Position numbers and translations under genes: made by a program. Below, piece by piece: positions 58,503-64,000 of a stretch of DNA of 64,000 nucleotides. Within the stretch, counting starts at the first letter, position 1. Each line of letters begins with the position of its first letter. The notes below the pieces were generated by a model, which searched no databases, had not been told where the DNA came from, and was given only the letters and a program-made list of their open reading frames with translations. This DNA is from Ignavibacteriaceae bacterium (GTDB lineage: Bacteria > Bacteroidota > Ignavibacteria > Ignavibacteriales > Ignavibacteriaceae): positions 1-64,000 of the forward strand of contig JADLAF010000058.1 in NCBI GenBank assembly GCA_020848375.1, written 5' to 3'.

Positions 58503-60995
58503 ATGAAAAGTATGATTGCTCTCATACTGCTATCCTTTTCTGTTCAAGCGCAGCAAACTTTAATCATTTCCGGATATGTATATGATCAGGAAACCCGAAA
58601 TCCACTCATCTCAGCATCAGTCCTGTTAAAAGGAAAAAATACCGGAACAGTAACAGACGATAAAGGAAATTTTTCTTTAACGGTAAATGTCGCTGATAAC
58701 GATTCCATTCAAATCTCATACCTCGGTTATCAGAAGAAATTTTTCTCGGCAGGGGACTTCAAAGAAGGAACCACGCTTGAAGCCGGGCTTACCCGCACCC
58801 TCCTCAGTTCTCAGAGTATATATGTAACCGCGACTGTGGGGGAGAAGGGCAGAAATCCAGCCGTTCTCGAGGAAATATCAAAAAAGGAAATTCAGAAGAA
58901 CTATTCTGTTCAGGATGTGCCTGAATACCTTTCAACTTTACCCTCAGTAAGTTTTTATTCTGATAATGGTGGTTCGGTTGGTTACAATTACCTCAATATC
59001 AGGGGCTTTGACCAGAGACGGATAGCTGTTTCGGTTAATGGCATTCCTCAGAATGATCCTGAAGATCATAATGTTTACTGGATAAATTTCTCTGATATTC
59101 TTTCAGGAACTGATTTGGTGGCCGTACAAAGAGGGTCAGGGGGAGGAATATCAGGATATCCTGCTATTGGCGGAGCAGTAAATCTTATCACTGCTTCAAA
59201 TTCCGAAAAACCGTTTACCTATTTGAGAACCGGGCTGGGAAGTTACAACACTAAAAAACTTTCTATTGAATCAGCCAGCGGAATTTTTAATAACAAGAGC
59301 TCATTGTATGTTAAATTTTCGCAGATAACTTCATCCGGATACAGGGATAAATCTTTTGCGAAACTGAGTTCATACTATCTTTCCTACCAGCAGTTTGATG
59401 AAAACCTGGTGTCTCAGATCAATGTGTATGGCGGAGTACTTGAGGATGGACTTGTATATACCGGGCTCCCGAAATTTGTGGTTCAGGATAAAAACCTTCG
59501 CCGTAAAAACTATTCATACTGGGAGTCAGACAATAAACAGTTCACCTGGATTACGGAAAGACGCGCGGGAGAAATTGAAAATTTTTCTCAACCTCACTAT
59601 GAACTGCTCAATGAGTATCAATTTTCAGATAACCTGAAAATTAATTCAGCACTTTTTCTGGTAACCGGCAGCGGTTTTTATGATTATGATGCATCATGGG
59701 CGCCTCTCTCATATTTTAGAGCAGCCGGCATCCCTGGTTTTTCTTCAATGATTGACCCTGATACGATATATTCACCTAACGGAATTATCCGTGCCATGGT
59801 AGAAAATGTTCAGTACGGATGGATACCTCGTGTTTCATATAAGCATACCGATGGTGAATTTATTTCCGGGTTAGAGTTACGGAGGCATAATTCTCTTCAC
59901 TGGGGTTCATTGCGATACGGTGATAATCTGCCTGCCGGAATTCCACAGGAATGGAAGTACTACAGCTACCGGGGTGGAAAAGACATTGTAAACTTCTTTG
60001 TTTTTGAGAAATATAAACTGAGTGATAAAATTTCGCTTCAGGGGGAGCTGCAGACAGCGTATCACCGGTACAAAATTAGTGAGGAGAAATTTGTAAATAA
60101 TGATTTCACCCTCAGTAATCTTTTTCTTAACGGCAGATTTGGTATATACTATACCATTACTGAAGAGCAGGGGCTGCATCTGAGTGCCGCAAAAGTCAGC
60201 AGGGAGCCCCGCCTTAAGGAGTATTATGATGCTGCGGAATCAAGCGGTGGATCAGAGCCGCAGTTTTTACAAAAACCTGATGGTTCTTATGACTGGAATG
60301 AACCTCTGGTAAAACCGGAGACAATGAATGCGTTTGATCTGGGTTATCATTTCAAGAACCCGCGTTTTGAAGGCGGTGTAAATCTTTACGCAATGTTCTT
60401 CTCAGATGAAATTGTTAAAAACGGCGATCTTGACCGCTTTGGGCAGCCCCGGACCGGAAATATGAAGTCAACCGAACACCTTGGTGCGGAGGTTTATGGA
60501 ATTTATAGACCGGTACCTGAAATCAGTTTTATTAGTAATTTTACCGTTAGCAGTGATAAAATTTCGGAAGGATTCAGGTTTGCTGAGCTGGCTTCCGGAG
60601 TACAGAAAATTGACCTGGCAGGAAACAGAATAGCCGGTTTCCCGGAGTATCTTGCCAATGCAGTTGTGCAGTATGAGAAATCAGGAGTTTTCCTTCAGGC
60701 ATCGGCACGATTATCAGGCAGAATTTTTTCTGACAATTATGGTAATAATTTTAACGGTTTACTTTTGGTTTATCCCGATCTGGCTTCGTATAATGACAAT
60801 ATTAACGATGAATTCTTTACGCTGGGACTTTTTGTAAGCTGGTCATTTGAACTTACGGAGGACTCGCGGGCATCAAAGATATATATTCAAATGAATAATG
60901 CTCTGAATAATCTCTATGCGGCGTACGCGGTCGGTGGGGAATTTTATCCGGCGGCAGAAAGAAATTTCTTTTTTGGAGTTGAAATCGGTCTTTAA
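58503..60995 (+). CDS. TonB-dependent receptor with carboxypeptidase-like regulatory domain, probable thiamine uptake
   Basis: SGYVYDQETRNPLISASVLLKGKNTGTVTDDKGNFSL; plug DVPEYLSTLPSVSFYSDNGGSVGYNYLNIRGFDQRRIAVSVNGIPQNDPEDH; directly downstream of TPP riboswitch. Confidence 0.92.
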   Translation: MKSMIALILLSFSVQAQQTLIISGYVYDQETRNPLISASVLLKGKNTGTVTDDKGNFSLTVNVADNDSIQISYLGYQKKFFSAGDFKEGTTLEAGLTRTLLSSQSIYVTATVGEKGRNPAVLEEISKKEIQKNYSVQDVPEYLSTLPSVSFYSDNGGSVGYNYLNIRGFDQRRIAVSVNGIPQNDPEDHNVYWINFSDILSGTDLVAVQRGSGGGISGYPAIGGAVNLITASNSEKPFTYLRTGLGSYNTKKLSIESASGIFNNKSSLYVKFSQITSSGYRDKSFAKLSSYYLSYQQFDENLVSQINVYGGVLEDGLVYTGLPKFVVQDKNLRRKNYSYWESDNKQFTWITERRAGEIENFSQPHYELLNEYQFSDNLKINSALFLVTGSGFYDYDASWAPLSYFRAAGIPGFSSMIDPDTIYSPNGIIRAMVENVQYGWIPRVSYKHTDGEFISGLELRRHNSLHWGSLRYGDNLPAGIPQEWKYYSYRGGKDIVNFFVFEKYKLSDKISLQGELQTAYHRYKISEEKFVNNDFTLSNLFLNGRFGIYYTITEEQGLHLSAAKVSREPRLKEYYDAAESSGGSEPQFLQKPDGSYDWNEPLVKPETMNAFDLGYHFKNPRFEGGVNLYAMFFSDEIVKNGDLDRFGQPRTGNMKSTEHLGAEVYGIYRPVPEISFISNFTVSSDKISEGFRFAELASGVQKIDLAGNRIAGFPEYLANAVVQYEKSGVFLQASARLSGRIFSDNYGNNFNGLLLVYPDLASYNDNINDEFFTLGLFVSWSFELTEDSRASKIYIQMNNALNNLYAAYAVGGEFYPAAERNFFFGVEIGL

Positions 60996-60996
60996 G

Positions 60997-61644
60997 TTGA
61001 AAACAAAAGCAATTGTAATAGGCAATGGCGAACAACCTCCATCAGAGCTACTGAAAGCGGTTGTTAACTCAGGTCAGTTTGAGGTTATCTGCGCCGATGG
61101 CGGATACCATCATGCTGAGCGGCTTGGCATTACTCCAAATCTTATCCTGGGGGATATGGATTCTCTTTCCGCTGAAGAAATTACTGAGCTTGAAGGAAAA
61201 GTATCTGTTAAAAAATTTACCGGACAGGATGACACAGATGTTGAAAAAGCTATAACCTATTGCAATGAAAATGGATTAAAGGATATCCTGCTGTTTGGAG
61301 TAACCGGTAAACTGATTGATCACGAGCTTTCTAATCTAATTCTGCTATTCAGATACGCTACTGAACTTCGATTAAGAATTTTTAATAAGGATTCTGTTCT
61401 TGAGGCAGTGACCGGCAGTTTTACCCGAAAGACCGGCAAAGGAGCACGCATATCATTTTATACCTTTGGCAGCGAATTAACGGTTAAGACAAAAGGGCTG
61501 CGGTACCAGCTTCCTGAGAACAAACTCATATTTGGCAGACAGGAAAGTACAGGTAATATTGCTGAAGCTGATGAAGTTTTATTTGAAGTATCGGGAGGTT
61601 ATATGCTACTGATTCTTCCTTCAACTTTGAGAGATCTAATTTGA
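60997..61644 (+). CDS. thiN: thiamine pyrophosphokinase
   Basis: VICADGGYHHAERLGITPNLILGDMDSLS; GQDDTDVEKAITYC; start probably TTG 60997. Confidence 0.9.
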   Translation: MKTKAIVIGNGEQPPSELLKAVVNSGQFEVICADGGYHHAERLGITPNLILGDMDSLSAEEITELEGKVSVKKFTGQDDTDVEKAITYCNENGLKDILLFGVTGKLIDHELSNLILLFRYATELRLRIFNKDSVLEAVTGSFTRKTGKGARISFYTFGSELTVKTKGLRYQLPENKLIFGRQESTGNIAEADEVLFEVSGGYMLLILPSTLRDLI

Positions 61645-63011
61645 TTAGTTTTACTTCAGCAGACTATATTGTTTTACTTCTCTTTTTTCTTGTACTGATT
61701 TTTACCGGCTATTTTGCTTCCAGGCATGGCAAAGGAGATGATGAAAGTTATTTTTTTGCTGGTAAAAAGATCGGGCTTCTTCTTTTTATTATTACCAACG
61801 TTTCAACCTGGTACGGGGGAATTCTTGGTATTGGGGAATTCACTTATCAGCATGGGCTGGTCACCTGGTTCACGCAAGGGCTGCCTTACTATTTTTTTGC
61901 AATAATCTTCGCGGTCTTCATGGTGAAAAAAGTTTATGAGGGTGACACTATCACCATACCGCAAAAAATTGAGACTGTTTACGGCCGGACAGCAGGGAAA
62001 ATTTCCGCAGTCTTTGTGTTTATTCTCAGCTCGCCTGCACCGTATCTTCTGATGATCGCTCAAATACTCCACTTATTTTTCGGATTGCCAGTCTTAGGAG
62101 GTCTGATACTCTCCGCAGTGATTTCGTTGTTCTATCTTATCAGAGGAGGTCTGCTTTCTGATATATATGTGGATGCTTTTCTTTTTGTAATCATGTTCTC
62201 GGGTTTTGGGCTTCTTCTTTGGAGTGTTTATAATACAGCCGGATCGGAGATACTTGTCACCAATCTTCCTGAAAGGCATCTTTCGCTTACAGGCGGATTT
62301 TCACCTTTATATCTAGGCGTATGGTGGATGATTGCAGTATGGACCTTTGTTGACCCCGGATTTCATCAGCGGGTTAAAGCTGCACGCTCGGCTCAGACAG
62401 CCAAATGGGGAATAATCATTTCAGTGGCACTGTGGCTGGTATTTGATTTCCTTACGAATGTATCCGGATTATATACCGCTGCGCTGCTTCCTGACCTCGC
62501 GGATGCAAAAAACTCTTTCCCTCTGCTGGCTGAAAACTATCTTTCGTCCGGATTTAAGGGATTCTTTTTTGCAGCTCTTTTTGCAACCATCCTGTCAACT
62601 TCAAACAGTTTTCTCTTTATTAGCGGAACAACACTTGGGATTGATTTTGTCAGAAAAGGAAATAAAAGTAAAGAGGCAATGTATGGTATGATACTCTCGG
62701 CTGTATTGGCGATTCTACTTGCGATTCTGGTACCTTCGGTAATCGGTATGTGGTATCTTGTAGGATCGGTTTGTGTGCCGGGGCTTATCTTGGCCACACT
62801 CGGAGCGTATTTCCCGAATTTGAAATTGAGTAAGGATGTGATTGTTCTGGGTTTTATTCTTGGGAGTATTTCATCAGTTTTTTGGTATATAATGAGGGAG
62901 TCTGGATTTATTCCCGATGGTGCAATGTCCATTGAACCGATGATTGCAGGATTGGCTGTAATCATTCTTCTTGTACTGAGAGAAAGAATCATCAGTTTCA
63001 TAAGAGGTTAA
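61641..63011 (+). CDS. sodium:solute symporter (SSS) family, predicted thiamine or precursor transporter
   Basis: About 12 TM; DESYFFAGKKIGLLLFIITNVSTWYGGILGIGEFTYQHG; overlaps thiN stop in the TPP operon. Confidence 0.88.
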   Translation: MISFTSADYIVLLLFFLVLIFTGYFASRHGKGDDESYFFAGKKIGLLLFIITNVSTWYGGILGIGEFTYQHGLVTWFTQGLPYYFFAIIFAVFMVKKVYEGDTITIPQKIETVYGRTAGKISAVFVFILSSPAPYLLMIAQILHLFFGLPVLGGLILSAVISLFYLIRGGLLSDIYVDAFLFVIMFSGFGLLLWSVYNTAGSEILVTNLPERHLSLTGGFSPLYLGVWWMIAVWTFVDPGFHQRVKAARSAQTAKWGIIISVALWLVFDFLTNVSGLYTAALLPDLADAKNSFPLLAENYLSSGFKGFFFAALFATILSTSNSFLFISGTTLGIDFVRKGNKSKEAMYGMILSAVLAILLAILVPSVIGMWYLVGSVCVPGLILATLGAYFPNLKLSKDVIVLGFILGSISSVFWYIMRESGFIPDGAMSIEPMIAGLAVIILLVLRERIISFIRG

Positions 63012-63047
63012 AAAAACTCCGGCAGATATTCTGAAGTATCTGCCGGA
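63010..63047 (-). terminator. intrinsic terminator for pdaD (minus strand)
   Basis: TCCGGCAGATA-N8-TATCTGCCGGA; on the minus strand followed by GTTTTTTT. Confidence 0.8.
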
Positions 63048-63061
63048 TAAAGTTAGTCAGC

Positions 63062-63607
63062 TCAGGGAAGGAGAACGCCTACTGCGATTACAGTAGTCCA
63101 GATTCCTGTTTTGTCACCTTCAGCAGACTGAGTGATATTAAATGAGCGGACAATTTTGCCGGACATTTTATAGATGTTTTCTCTTTCGCTCCAATCAGTG
63201 TCAGGATTAAATTCAACTCCGAGCGTAGTTGCAAGCATGGTTGCAGCCAGATCTTCAGCATAATCACCGGCTACTTTTTCTGACTCTCCGAACGGATGAT
63301 GTTCAGAAAGGTAACCGTACTGATCAGGATCAGCGGGAAGAGCAACACCAATTGATGCTGCAATCAGGCGGTTTGGTTCATTTGTTGAGTTCCTGGCCAT
63401 GACAGCAAAGGTAATTTGTCCTGCCTGAAGAATCTTTAATCCTTCCTCCTTTGAGATTCTCTTACATCCTACCGGATATATAGAACTTACGGTAACGAGG
63501 TTGCATTTTTCAACACCTGCGTTACGGAGTGCTAATTCAAATGAGGTAAGGTACTCTTTATGACGACCTACCCCTTTTGTAAAGAATATTTTTGAGGGTA
63601 CATACAA
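63062..63607 (-). CDS. pdaD: pyruvoyl-dependent arginine decarboxylase
   Basis: [49 protein letters not shown] (VSS self-cleavage site). Confidence 0.92.
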   Translation of the reverse strand: MYVPSKIFFTKGVGRHKEYLTSFELALRNAGVEKCNLVTVSSIYPVGCKRISKEEGLKILQAGQITFAVMARNSTNEPNRLIAASIGVALPADPDQYGYLSEHHPFGESEKVAGDYAEDLAATMLATTLGVEFNPDTDWSERENIYKMSGKIVRSFNITQSAEGDKTGIWTTVIAVGVLLP

Positions 63608-63621
63608 TATATCATCTCCTT

Positions 63622-63999
63622 TTAAGATTGAATTATTTTTAGAAATTTTCTTTTGCCAACTTTAAGTATGTTTTCCTTTTCGAGGATAATTACTTCAGCC
63701 GGGTCAGCAATTTTACGGCTGTTTAAACTGACTCCGCCCTGTTGAATCAGGCGTCTAGCTTCTCCTCTTGAGGGAGCCAGTTCAAATTTCATAAGCAGAT
63801 CAACTGCAGAAAGCTCTGAGAGTTCGGTTACTGCTTCTGGAATTTCATCCGGAATCTCTTTCTTAATAAAGATTCTGTCAAACTCTTCTTCTGCCTCACG
63901 CGCAGCTTCTGTTGAGTGATAAAGTTCCACCAACTTTTTAGCCAGATCACGTTTTATATCTCGAGGATTGGAAGCTCCGTCAGTTAATTTTTGTTTCAC
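63622..63999 (-). CDS. tyrS: tyrosine--tRNA ligase, C-terminal part with S4 domain (truncated by window edge)
   Basis: [35 protein letters not shown]4 [24 protein letters not shown]. Confidence 0.9.
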   Translation of the reverse strand: MKQKLTDGASNPRDIKRDLAKKLVELYHSTEAAREAEEEFDRIFIKKEIPDEIPEAVTELSELSAVDLLMKFELAPSRGEARRLIQQGGVSLNSRKIADPAEVIILEKENILKVGKRKFLKIIQS

Positions 64000-64000
64000 T

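Noticed and set aside
1-64000. CRISPR arrays, prophage, transposons, toxin-antitoxin or defence islands
   Set aside because: Looked for spaced direct repeats, transposase/integrase motifs and defence domains in the ORF track; none were convincing.

Overview
This 64 kb window is dense and mostly housekeeping. It fits a Bacteroidota genome of the Ignavibacteria/Chlorobi type: there is a C-terminal T9SS sorting domain at the left edge, TAnnTTTG-like promoter boxes, a Bacteroidota histone H1-like protein and a TonB-dependent receptor in a TPP-riboswitch operon. That taxonomy is inferred from gene content, not from a search. Main blocks: two tRNAs; thrS-infC-rpmI-rplT-pheS-pheT; a coiled-coil ORF, zapA, a probable 6S-like RNA and rny; coaE, a prephenate-dehydratase-like gene, PRODH, tsaD and a chorismate mutase-MltG fusion; a minus-strand block with a NUC1 nuclease, NamZ/DUF1343 and hutI-ftcD-fchA; glgA-gmhB; glyA-tatC-prenyl synthase; bioY; an Hdr/EMO-like Fe-S membrane protein and a histone H1-like protein; idh-MFS-dus-PAP2-polX-ECH-apt-NUDIX-pfkB-mtnA-recO-htrA-aroC; a carboxyltransferase; a six-LysM lytic transglycosylase; a TPP riboswitch-TonB receptor-thiN-SSS symporter operon; and pdaD and tyrS (partial). 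I saw no CRISPR array, prophage or transposase. The most interesting points are (1) a possible Phe/Tyr-rich leader ORF overlapping a terminator hairpin, with its stop codon overlapping the pheS start; (2) a chorismate mutase domain fused to the N-terminus of MltG, close to a motif-divergent prephenate dehydratase; (3) infC apparently starting at ATC; (4) a structured ncRNA between zapA and rny; and (5) a thiamine salvage operon with an SSS-family transporter and an unusual helix enclosing the riboswitch.
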